A stretch of DNA of 64,000 bases from Burkholderiaceae bacterium (GTDB taxonomy: Bacteria > Pseudomonadota > Gammaproteobacteria > Burkholderiales > Burkholderiaceae_C). The translations under genes and the position numbers were made by a program. The stretch covers positions 2,294,001-2,358,000 of the forward strand of contig JACKLI010000001.1 in NCBI GenBank assembly GCA_024235995.1. Reading direction: 5' to 3'. Within the stretch, counting starts at the first letter, position 1. Each line of letters opens with the position of its first letter. This document shows positions 39,137 to 45,168 of this stretch, one piece after another. The notes under the pieces were generated by a model that searched no databases, had not been told where the DNA came from, and saw only the letters and a list, made by a program, of their open reading frames with translations.

Positions 39137-39139
39137 GAC

Positions 39140-39418
39140 ATGGCGACGACAGAAAGCAGCTACCCCGAGGAGCTGGCCGCACGGCTGGCTCTTCAGCAGA
39201 AGACCTCGCAAACAAAGCGCAGGGACTACCTGGCCGCTTTCATGGCGGTGCGCTCGGACGTGAAGGAAGCGATGGAGGCCGGCTACGCGCTCAAGATCAT
39301 CTGGGAGCACCTGCGCGAGGTCGGGCGCATCCCTTTCCGGTATGAGACGTTCCTGAAGTACGTTCGCCAGCACATCACCAATGCGCGGCCTAGCTCAATG
39401 GGGCAGGGTACGAAGTAA
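39140..39418 (+). CDS. traK: IncP-type TraK, oriT-binding protein (short form)
   Basis: The protein has 92 residues; RP4 TraK has about 134. The N-terminal two thirds match the RP4 protein as I remember it (YPEELAARLAL, MAVRSDVKEAMEAGYALKIIWEH, RYETFLKYVR). The basic Ala/Pro-rich tail of RP4 TraK is missing. TraK wraps the leading side of oriT and assists relaxosome formation. In RP4 traK and traJ diverge from oriT; here traK points toward oriT and reads in the same direction as traJ, so the region is rearranged. Confidence 0.82.
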   Translation: MATTESSYPEELAARLALQQKTSQTKRRDYLAAFMAVRSDVKEAMEAGYALKIIWEHLREVGRIPFRYETFLKYVRQHITNARPSSMGQGTK

Positions 39419-39737
39419 GCAAAGTTCCATGCTCAATCGCTGCAAGCGCATGGCTGAAACGCTGTTACCGGCCTCTTGGATCTCTGCAAGCACGCGGACA
39501 TTGGCAATTTCCGTTGGTTTTCCCGCTGTTGGCGCGCTGTTGCGAAGCAACGGTGCGGTTACAGCGCGAAGTTCGATGAGTCATACGAGGCAAAAACAAC
39601 GCCGTAAGGCGGGCAGGATGTGTGAAGTAGGCCCACCGGCAAGCCGGTTGTCCTTCTTCACTGTCCCTTATTCGCGCGGGGCGCTCAACGGGCATCCTGC
39701 TCTGCGAGGCTGCCGGCTACCGCCGGTTGGAGGACAC
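39419..39737. other. oriT-containing gap between traK and traJ
   Basis: 319 bp without a gene. The first ~180 bp (39419-39600) have no feature I recognise. The rest (39610-39737) is the IncP-type oriT described separately and the traJ ribosome site GGAGG (39729-39733). Confidence 0.75.
39610..39735 (+). other. oriT: IncP-type origin of transfer (oriT) with nic site
   Basis: The order of RP4 oriT elements is preserved. A TraJ-type inverted repeat has arms GTGAAGTAGGCCCACCGG (39622-39639) and CCGGTTGTCCTTCTTCAC (39644-39661). The nic region GGCATCCTGCTCTGCGAGGC spans 39691-39710, with the expected cut in ATCCTG/C between 39699 and 39700. A further inverted repeat GCCGGCTACCGCCGG lies between nic and traJ. 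The relaxase TraI is not encoded in the window, so nicking must be supplied in trans. Confidence 0.9.
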
Positions 39738-40109
39738 ATGGGTGACGAGAATCGAATCACCAGGAAGGGCAGCCCGCCGATCAAGGTGTACTGCCTTCCA
39801 GAAGAACGCGAACTGATTGAGGCGAACGCCAAGATGGCGGGGATCAGCGTGGCGCGCTATCTGCGCGACGTAGGCCAGGGCTACCAGGTCAAGGGAGTCA
39901 TGGACTACCACTACGTACGCGAGCTGGCGCGGGTGAATGGCGACCTTGGCCGGCTGGGCGGATTGCTCAAGCTCTGGCTGACCGACGATCCGCGCACTGC
40001 CCGTTTCGGCGATGCAACGATTCTCGCCCTGTTGGCTCGGATCGAAGCTACTCAGGATGAAATGAGTCGGCTTATGAAATCGGTGGTGCAGCCGAGGGCC
40101 GACCGTTGA
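39738..40109 (+). CDS. traJ: IncP-type TraJ, oriT-recognition relaxosome protein
   Basis: ATG at 39738 has GGAGG 5 bases upstream and gives 123 residues, the length of RP4 TraJ. Conserved blocks KGSPPIKVYCLPEER, GISVARYLRDVGQGY, GRLGGLLKLWLTDDPRTA and ALLARIEATQDEMSR are present. TraJ is a ribbon-helix-helix protein that binds the oriT inverted repeat and loads the relaxase TraI. In RP4 traI follows at once; here traJ is followed by a KorB-type operator and trbJ, so traI has been lost. Confidence 0.92.
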   Translation: MGDENRITRKGSPPIKVYCLPEERELIEANAKMAGISVARYLRDVGQGYQVKGVMDYHYVRELARVNGDLGRLGGLLKLWLTDDPRTARFGDATILALLARIEATQDEMSRLMKSVVQPRADR

Positions 40110-40113
40110 GAGT

Positions 40114-40126
40114 TTTAGCGGCTAAA
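40114..40126. promoter_or_regulatory. KorB-type operator 3
   Basis: TTTAGCGGCTAAA, 4 bp behind the traJ stop, at the point where traI would begin in RP4. Confidence 0.75.
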
Positions 40127-40296
40127 TTTCCGTGTGCCGGACGCGACACGAGGCACTTCCAGGCCGCCGGCCTGAGCGTTATCAACTCTCGGGAGGACGC
40201 ATAAGGCCAGGGACACCCCGTAAGGGCCGAGAGCAGAATCACCGAAGCCCGGGCCTCAGTGCCAAGGGCGATACCGATTAGCTAGTGGCGTAGCTC

Positions 40297-40360
40297 TTCG
40301 ATGAAACCTTGCCGTGGGCAAGCGCGAGCTTGGTCAAGGCATTGCCTTTCTTTCATCGAA
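40297..40360 (+). promoter_or_regulatory. Stem-forming leader before trbJ
   Basis: TTCGATGAAA (40297-40306) and TTTCATCGAA (40351-40360) are exact inverse complements separated by 44 bases. The right arm touches the trbJ ribosome site (GGAG, 40362-40365), so folding could influence trbJ translation. Confidence 0.5.
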
Positions 40361-40374
40361 TGGAGATTGCGACC

Positions 40375-41160
40375 ATGAAGCACGTCCGTTTTTTAGCGGC
40401 TAAAACCGCGCTCGCCGCCGCTCTGGCCGGCAGCATCATCGTCACCCCGGCGCAGGCCGGCATCCCCGTCATCGACGGCGGCAACCTGGTGCAGAACGTC
40501 ATGACCGCCATTGAGTCGGTGGCGCAGACGCTCAAGCAGATCGAGCAGTACCAGACTCAATTGCAGCAGTACGAAAACATGCTGCAAAACACCATGGCTC
40601 CGGCCGCCTATATCTGGGACCAGGCGCAGTCCACCATCAATGGACTGATGGCCGCCACCGACACGCTGAACTACTACCGGAATCAGCTCGGCAGCATCGA
40701 TGCGTACCTGGGCAAGTTCCAGGATGTGGCCTATTACCGTGGTTCGCCTTGCTTCTCGGCCGCTGGGTGCTCGGATGCCGAGCGCGCTGCGATGGAGCAA
40801 AACCGCAGCCTGGCGAGCGAGAGTCAGAAGAAGGCGAACGACGCGCTTTTCAAGGGCCTGGAGCAACAGCAGCGCAACCTTTCCGCCGATGCTCGCCAGC
40901 TCGAACGGCTCCAGTCCGCCGCGCAGGGCGCGACCGGGCAGATGCAGGCCATCGGCTACGCCAACCAGCTCGCCGCCAACCAGGCAAACCAGCTTCTGCA
41001 AATCCGTGGCCTGCTGATCGCACAGCAGAACGCCGCGACGGCCAGGATGCAGGCGCAGGCCGACCTAGAGGCGCAACAGCAGGCCGCCGGCGCGACTTCC
41101 CGGGAGTCCAGGATCGAGCGGACGGCCAACCCGAGAAACTGGCTCGAACTGACCCGCTGA
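40375..41160 (+). CDS. trbJ: IncP-type TrbJ, VirB5-like conjugation protein
   Basis: ATG 40375 with GGAG 9 bases upstream gives 261 residues. A signal peptide ends near residue 24 (TPAQAG). The mature part is helical and Gln-rich (QTLKQIEQYQTQLQQYENML, LNYYRNQLGSIDAYLGKF) with two cysteines, as in TrbJ. TrbJ is a VirB5-like minor pilus component and in RP4 is linked to entry exclusion together with TrbK. KorB-type operator 4 lies inside codons 6-10. trbB to trbI, needed for a full pilus, are absent. Confidence 0.9.
   Translation: MKHVRFLAAKTALAAALAGSIIVTPAQAGIPVIDGGNLVQNVMTAIESVAQTLKQIEQYQTQLQQYENMLQNTMAPAAYIWDQAQSTINGLMAATDTLNYYRNQLGSIDAYLGKFQDVAYYRGSPCFSAAGCSDAERAAMEQNRSLASESQKKANDALFKGLEQQQRNLSADARQLERLQSAAQGATGQMQAIGYANQLAANQANQLLQIRGLLIAQQNAATARMQAQADLEAQQQAAGATSRESRIERTANPRNWLELTR
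40392..40404. promoter_or_regulatory. KorB-type operator 4 (inside trbJ)
   Basis: TTTAGCGGCTAAA within the signal-peptide codons of trbJ, encoding LAAK. The coding position suggests selection for both peptide and operator. Confidence 0.7.
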
Positions 41161-41175
41161 CGGAGGCCCTGCACC

Positions 41176-41445
41176 ATGAAGAAAACGATGCTGCTTACCG
41201 GCCTCGTGGTGGTGCTGGTGGCTGGTTGCGACAACAAGCCGGCCATCCCGCCCATGCCCGAGGTCAATGACACCAATTGCCAGATCGAGGCGATCAAGAA
41301 GATCGAGGACAGGGCCACGCGCGAGAAATTCGCCGGGCTGTGCTCGCGCCGGTCGCCGGCCGCCGGCGGCATCGCGCCGACCGAGAAGCCCATGAACTGG
41401 CTCGAACTGGCCGACCCGAAAGACCAGAAGGAGGCGAAGCCATGA
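41176..41445 (+). CDS. trbK: IncP-type TrbK, entry-exclusion lipoprotein
   Basis: The 89-residue protein has a lipoprotein signal LVVVLVAGCDNK with acylated Cys18. TrbK of RP4 is the lipoprotein that blocks entry of related IncP plasmids into a cell that already has one. The C-terminal NWLEL stretch also occurs at the end of TrbJ, both encoded by AACTGGCTCGAACTG, which hints at a local duplication. The stop overlaps the trbL start (ATGA). Confidence 0.85.
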   Translation: MKKTMLLTGLVVVLVAGCDNKPAIPPMPEVNDTNCQIEAIKKIEDRATREKFAGLCSRRSPAAGGIAPTEKPMNWLELADPKDQKEAKP

Positions 41446-43040
41446 AAACACTGCACAAGGCGGCGCTGATCGGCGTCGCCCTCGCGCTTTACTCCACCGC
41501 CGCATCGGCCCAACTCACCAATCAGGGGATGCTTGACCAGGTGGTGACGGAGTTCGCCACGCGAGCCACGTCCTGGCAGACGGTGGTGATGAATGCCGCG
41601 ATGTTCCTGTTCTGGACGCTGGGCACGATCTCGCTGGTTTTCACCTTCGGCTTCATGGCGCTGCGCAAGGCTGACATTGGCGAGTTCTTCGCCGAGTTCA
41701 TCAGGTTCATCCTGTTCTTCGGCTTCTTCCTCTGGCTATTGCGCAACGGCCCGGCCTTCGCCAACTCGATCATCCAGTCACTGGCCCGGATCGGCGAGCA
41801 GGCGTCCGGGGTGGCGTCGGTGACACCCTCGGGCATTGTGGATATCGGCTTCATGATCTTGAAGCAGGCATTCAGGAACTCGTCGATCTGGTCGCCCGTG
41901 GATAGCTTCATCGGTGTGGCCTTGAGCGTCGGCATCCTGATCCTGCTGGCTGTTGTCGCCGTGAATATGTTGCTGCTGCTCGTATCAGGCTGGCTGCTGA
42001 TGTACGCCGGAATCTTCTTCCTCGGCTTCGGTGGAAGCCGTTGGACTTCCGACATGGCGATCAACTACTACAAGACCGTGCTGGGCGTGGCCGCGCAGAT
42101 CATGACGATGGTGCTCCTGGTCGGCATCGGGAACGACCTGCTTTCCAGCTTCTACGCCAGGATGAACACCGGCACCCTGAACTTTGAAGAGCTGGGCGTG
42201 ATGCTGGTGTTCTGCGTGGCGTTGCTCATGCTGGTCAATCGTGTGCCCCCGCTTGTCGCCGGCATCATCACCGGCTCGGGGATCGGTGGCGCTGGCGGCA
42301 TTGGCAACTTCGGTGCAGGTGCCGCCATCGGTGCGGCTATGGGCGCGTCGAGTATGGCCGCCGGAGCGGCCAGCGTGGCTGGCGCGGCCGTGATGGGCGG
42401 TGCGGCCTCGGCCGCCGGCGGCATGTCGGCGATTAGGGCGGCGTTCGAGAAAGCAGGGGCTAGCGCCGGTGGCGAATCGGGCGGAGTGCCCATGTTTGGT
42501 GGTGGTGCTGGCGGTGATTCCGATGCTGGACCGTTCGCGCAGGCGGCGGGCTTTGGTGGCGGCGGTTCCAGTGCCGGCACAAGTACGCCGCTCGGCCAGG
42601 CGGCTGGCTTTTACAGCTCTGGAAGCTCCAGCAATTCGGGCGGCAGCGGCGGCGAATCGAGGGGCGGCGACAAAGCCGGCTCCAGCTCGAAGGGTAGCGG
42701 CGATGTCGGCGGCTCGAAGGCCGGCGGCGGCAGCGACGCTGGCGGCCAAGCCGGCCGAGGTGCGGGAGGCCTTGTCGCTGCGACGGCTGCGAACCTGGTG
42801 CAAGGCATTGGCGACGTTGCGCAGGCCAAGGCGGCCAGCATCCGCGACGCCGCCGCCGAACGCATCGCCGACACCACCGGAGGGAAGATCGCCGCCGCAA
42901 TCCGGGCGAGCAGCCAGACAGACCGGGCGGTCGACGATGTGCCCAGCTTCGGCGGCAACAGCCTGGCAGGGGCCGATTCGGCTGCTGCTGATCCTGATGA
43001 TGAAGTGGTCGCGTTCGCCAACCGCGACAAGGAGGTATGA
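41442..43040 (+). CDS. trbL: IncP-type TrbL, VirB6-like membrane protein
   Basis: The 532-residue protein is near the RP4 TrbL length. It has a signal peptide (ASAQL near residue 25), at least five hydrophobic spans (about residues 45-70, 80-105, 165-190 and 240-290), a Gly/Ala-rich stretch and a low-complexity Gly/Ser tail. TrbL is the inner-membrane channel component of the mating pore. Without the remaining trb genes it cannot form a pore alone; it could combine with the Trb proteins of a resident IncP plasmid. Confidence 0.9.
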   Translation: MKTLHKAALIGVALALYSTAASAQLTNQGMLDQVVTEFATRATSWQTVVMNAAMFLFWTLGTISLVFTFGFMALRKADIGEFFAEFIRFILFFGFFLWLLRNGPAFANSIIQSLARIGEQASGVASVTPSGIVDIGFMILKQAFRNSSIWSPVDSFIGVALSVGILILLAVVAVNMLLLLVSGWLLMYAGIFFLGFGGSRWTSDMAINYYKTVLGVAAQIMTMVLLVGIGNDLLSSFYARMNTGTLNFEELGVMLVFCVALLMLVNRVPPLVAGIITGSGIGGAGGIGNFGAGAAIGAAMGASSMAAGAASVAGAAVMGGAASAAGGMSAIRAAFEKAGASAGGESGGVPMFGGGAGGDSDAGPFAQAAGFGGGGSSAGTSTPLGQAAGFYSSGSSSNSGGSGGESRGGDKAGSSSKGSGDVGGSKAGGGSDAGGQAGRGAGGLVAATAANLVQGIGDVAQAKAASIRDAAAERIADTTGGKIAAAIRASSQTDRAVDDVPSFGGNSLAGADSAAADPDDEVVAFANRDKEV

Positions 43041-43042
43041 CG

Positions 43043-43315
43043 ATGACGCCGAGAGGATTTTTCGACTGCCTGGACGTTGCCGCTGCCGAGCAGCGCCAGG
43101 CGCAGGCGGTTGAGGTTGAGCCGGTCGACGATCAATCGACTGATGCAGACCCGGCGGCAGAAGTTGCGGCCTTTGTTGATCGACCTGCTCCGCCCGTCAT
43201 TGAGGCCACCAAGCTGGCGGCCAGGTCGGGCGGCTACGCCAGCAGCTACGGCAGCAGCGCGAGAAGCACGCCGCTGGCCGAGGCCGCCGGCTTCTACGGC
43301 ACCGGCAGCCGATAA
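43043..43315 (+). CDS. Small protein with TrbL-like C-terminal motif
   Basis: ATG 43043 with GGAGG 7 bases upstream gives 90 residues; ATG 43037 overlaps the trbL stop and is an alternative. The protein is acidic in the middle and ends STPLAEAAGFYGTGSR. The same motif TPLGQAAGFYSSGS occurs in the TrbL tail, so the gene may be a duplicated or detached TrbL tail. No function is assigned. Confidence 0.6.
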   Translation: MTPRGFFDCLDVAAAEQRQAQAVEVEPVDDQSTDADPAAEVAAFVDRPAPPVIEATKLAARSGGYASSYGSSARSTPLAEAAGFYGTGSR

Positions 43316-43377
43316 GCGCGTCGGCCGGCGTGGGGCCGGCCGACACTTCCACAACCCACCTGTTAGAGAGGTGAATC

Positions 43378-43608
43378 ATGGCAACCCTGAATCCTACCAA
43401 TGCAACGCAGGCCGTTCATCATGCAGCCGTGCAACTCGCCGCGCTCGACTGGCTAGACCAGGACGCGGCGCGGCAGCTCGGGCCGCTCGCCGAGGCCGTG
43501 GCGAACGCTTTCATGGTCGTGTTTTACCAGGCCGAGACGGGCCAGGCGACACCTGCCGACTTTCGCGAGGCCCTGGACGCGGTGCGGCAGTCACTCGGCG
43601 CCGCGTAG
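43378..43608 (+). CDS. Hypothetical 76-residue protein behind trbL
   Basis: Good ribosome site (AGAGAGGTG) before ATG 43378. The sequence is helical (MATLNPTNATQAVHHAAVQL, then ALDAVRQSLG at the end). It resembles no family I know. It is the last gene of the trb segment and is followed by a strong hairpin. Confidence 0.6.
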   Translation: MATLNPTNATQAVHHAAVQLAALDWLDQDAARQLGPLAEAVANAFMVVFYQAETGQATPADFREALDAVRQSLGAA

Positions 43609-43628
43609 GCACGCGCACCAGGAGCAGC

Positions 43629-43651
43629 AAGGGCGGCCATTGGCCGCCCTT
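43629..43651 (+). terminator. Hairpin terminator of the trb segment
   Basis: Perfect stem AAGGGCGGCCA / TGGCCGCCCTT around a single T, 20 bp behind the stop of the 76-residue gene. The T-run is weak (TTGTCATTT). Confidence 0.7.
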
Positions 43652-43667
43652 GTCATTTCCGGGCCTG

Positions 43668-43838
43668 CATCGTCAAAGGTGACGATGTGCGCTGGCGTGC
43701 TCGAGCATCGCCAGATCGGACGATGACGGCCGCTCTGGCCTTCTCCCTTGGCGTGGATCGCATCGTCGCTTCTAGCGATGAGATCCAGCGCACCAGAACG
43801 GCGCACGTCGAGCTGCAGCACCGCCAGGAATGGCGATG
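43668..43838. repeat. Palindrome array B (four 20-bp units)
   Basis: Units at 43668-43687 (CATCGTCAAAGGTGACGATG), 43706-43725, 43761-43780 and 43819-43838. Linkers are shared with array A: ACGGCCG follows unit 2 here and unit 3 of A, and ACGTCGAGCTGCAGC precedes unit 4 here and unit 1 of A. The order is therefore that of A shifted by one unit. Confidence 0.75.
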
Positions 43839-43851
43839 CTGGCCAGCTCTC

Positions 43852-44211
43852 CTACTCGATGCCGTGCATGGCCTTCGCCCGCGCTGCGACGGCCTGTGCG
43901 TGTTCGATATAGGCCGGGTCGGCTGTGGCCTCGGCTTCGGCCAGGAAGGTGCTGATCGCCTCGGCCGAGGTCAGCGTCTCGGCCGGGTCGAAAGGCGTCA
44001 GCTCACGGCCAACGGCCGGCGCATCCACCCATTCGCGTTGTTCCGGCGGCAGTGGATACACGCCGGCGGCTTCGGCCTCGGCCAGCAGCTCGGCCAGGGT
44101 GTAGCGCACCTGGTCAGGCGTGACGGCGCGGGCGGGATCGGCCTTCAAGGCGTCATAGGCCGGGCCGACCTTCTCATGCAGCCAGTTTTCCAGGTTCTTC
44201 GAGCCTGTCAT
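43852..44211 (-). CDS. Chimeric antitoxin-like protein (ParD-type head, truncated HigA-type tail)
   Basis: The protein has 119 residues. The first ~45 (WLHEKVGPAYDALKADPARA, then TPDQVR) resemble the toxin-binding antitoxins encoded next to ParE/RelE toxins. Residues ~75-119 (LTPFDPAETLTSAEAISTFL, then EATADPAYIEHAQAVAARAK) resemble the start of HigA-type addiction-module antidotes, but the protein stops where the HTH should begin. No toxin gene is adjacent. It overlaps the upstream gene by 4 bp. These family matches are from memory, not from a search. Confidence 0.65.
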   Translation of the reverse strand: MTGSKNLENWLHEKVGPAYDALKADPARAVTPDQVRYTLAELLAEAEAAGVYPLPPEQREWVDAPAVGRELTPFDPAETLTSAEAISTFLAEAEATADPAYIEHAQAVAARAKAMHGIE

Positions 44212-44576
44212 CGACTGGCCTCATCAAGCATGGATGCCAGGCGCTCCAGGTCATTGACCGATTGCGAGCGAAAGCGGCCGGTCAGCAGCTCGTGCAGCGC
44301 GGCCGGCGTCAATCCGAGAAGCGTAGCCGCTTGCTCGGTCGACAACTGTCGCGCCTTGATGGCCTCGCCGATCTTGGTGACGAGTCGGGTCTTGACCAGC
44401 ATTTCGCCGGCGTCGGGATAGCCCAGGTCGGCATAGACGTTGGCGCTGCCGTGCTGAATGTTCGGGGTGTCGTCAGCGTTCAGGTCGGCCAGCAGCTCGG
44501 CGACTGTGGCGAACCGCCCCGAGACACGGCCGGCGCGGCTGTCTGCAATTGCTTCCTCGGTTTCCTTCCTGCCCAT
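44208..44576 (-). CDS. Chimeric antitoxin-like protein (RelB-type head, HigA-type HTH)
   Basis: ATG 44576 with GAGGTG upstream gives 122 residues. The first ~35 residues (EEAIADSRAGRVSGRF, VAELLADLNADD) look like the toxin-binding part of RelB/Phd-type antitoxins. Residues ~45-120 (NVYADLGYPDAGEMLVKTRL, then LSTEQAATLLGLTPAALHEL) are a HigA/XRE HTH that usually accompanies HigB toxins. No toxin gene is present on either side. Probably also the repressor of this two-gene operon. Confidence 0.7.
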   Translation of the reverse strand: MGRKETEEAIADSRAGRVSGRFATVAELLADLNADDTPNIQHGSANVYADLGYPDAGEMLVKTRLVTKIGEAIKARQLSTEQAATLLGLTPAALHELLTGRFRSQSVNDLERLASMLDEASR

Positions 44577-44905
44577 CGCACACCTCACGCTGATTTGCCT
44601 AGCCCGTCTCATCCAGATGAGGCCACAGAGAGCGCGGCTGTGAAGGCCAAAGAGTACTACGTTGCGTGTTTTCCCCGGAAGAAGACACGCCGACCACCTT
44701 CTTGGCGTAAACCATCTACGACCCGGTGGCTAAAGCACATGGCCTTGCCATCGAGCCGGTGCCGCGAGCCCGCCGCAACGCATGGCGCCGGCCGAATCCA
44801 TGGCGTCGCGCACATGAGATTCGGGGTTCACTTGGGTGGATCAGATGGTAAACTTGGCCAAACTTTGGAAGACTTCGCCGCGCGACACCAAGCGAGCCGC
44901 CTGAC
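44577..44905. other. Gap before the defence-like operon
   Basis: 329 bp with no convincing gene; fragments of open frame on the plus strand look degenerate. It should hold the promoter of the antitoxin operon (minus) and of the HTH-methyltransferase operon (plus). A quasi-palindrome AACTTGGCCAAACTTTGG lies about 50 bp before the HTH start and could be its operator. Confidence 0.5.
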
Positions 44906-45106
44906 ATGAACCAACCTGATAGCGAAATTCTCACGCTGGATGAAGTGGCGGTCTACCTCAAGGCAGGGAAGAAGACCGTTTACCGGCTGGCCCAGCAGGG
45001 GGAGATACCGGGATTCAAGCTGGGCGGCACCTGGCGGTTTCGTCGCAGCGAGCTGGATCGCTGGATTGCCGCGCAGATAGCCGAGAAAACGCAGGACAAG
45101 ACATGA
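44906..45106 (+). CDS. Excisionase-type helix-turn-helix protein, first gene of the defence-like operon
   Basis: The protein has 66 residues with a single MerR/excisionase-family HTH (LTLDEVAVYLKAGKKTVYRL, then FKLGGTWRFRRSELDRWIA). Such small proteins are often found in front of restriction and defence operons and probably act as transcription regulators. The stop overlaps the ATG of a 21-codon ORF that in turn overlaps the methyltransferase start. Confidence 0.8.
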   Translation: MNQPDSEILTLDEVAVYLKAGKKTVYRLAQQGEIPGFKLGGTWRFRRSELDRWIAAQIAEKTQDKT

Positions 45107-45168
45107 GCGCCCCGAAAAACGATAGCAACCAGGCGGCCTCGCCCCGAGAGGGGGCTGCACGTCCATGA
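45103..45168 (+). CDS. 21-codon coupling ORF between HTH and methyltransferase genes
   Basis: ATG 45103 overlaps the HTH gene stop (ATGA). The ORF reads MSAPKNDSNQ-AASPREGAARP and ends with TGA at 45166-45168, which overlaps the methyltransferase ATG at 45165 (ATGA). It thus bridges two genes by perfect start-stop overlaps. It may be a true microprotein or simply a ribosome-passing device; part of its DNA (CCCCGAGAGGGGGC) resembles a host GC palindrome. Confidence 0.5.
   Translation: MSAPKNDSNQAASPREGAARP

Larger units (their letters stand above)
38424..39139. other. Non-coding control region between repC and traK
   Basis: This 716-bp stretch has no convincing gene. In order it holds: the last iteron; a palindrome ATGATCTTCCAAGATCAT (38495-38512); a KorB-type operator (38625-38637) and a TrfA-type iteron (38645-38659, reversed); three ATGTTGT repeats running into a 34-bp palindrome (38673-38706); an array of four 20-bp palindromes (38774-38914); a third TrfA-type iteron (38927-38941); and the duplicated promoter region P2 (39047-39136). 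Single-strand initiation sites of IncQ type may be among the hairpins, but I cannot assign them. Confidence 0.7.

Noticed and set aside
38774..43838. CRISPR array
   Set aside because: The repeated units are palindromes of 20 bp with unequal spacers, only four per array, and no cas genes are near.
44577..44905. Toxin gene to match the two antitoxin-like genes
   Set aside because: Frames in this gap are short, lack start signals and show no RelE, ParE or HigB pattern; the other flank holds only palindrome array B.
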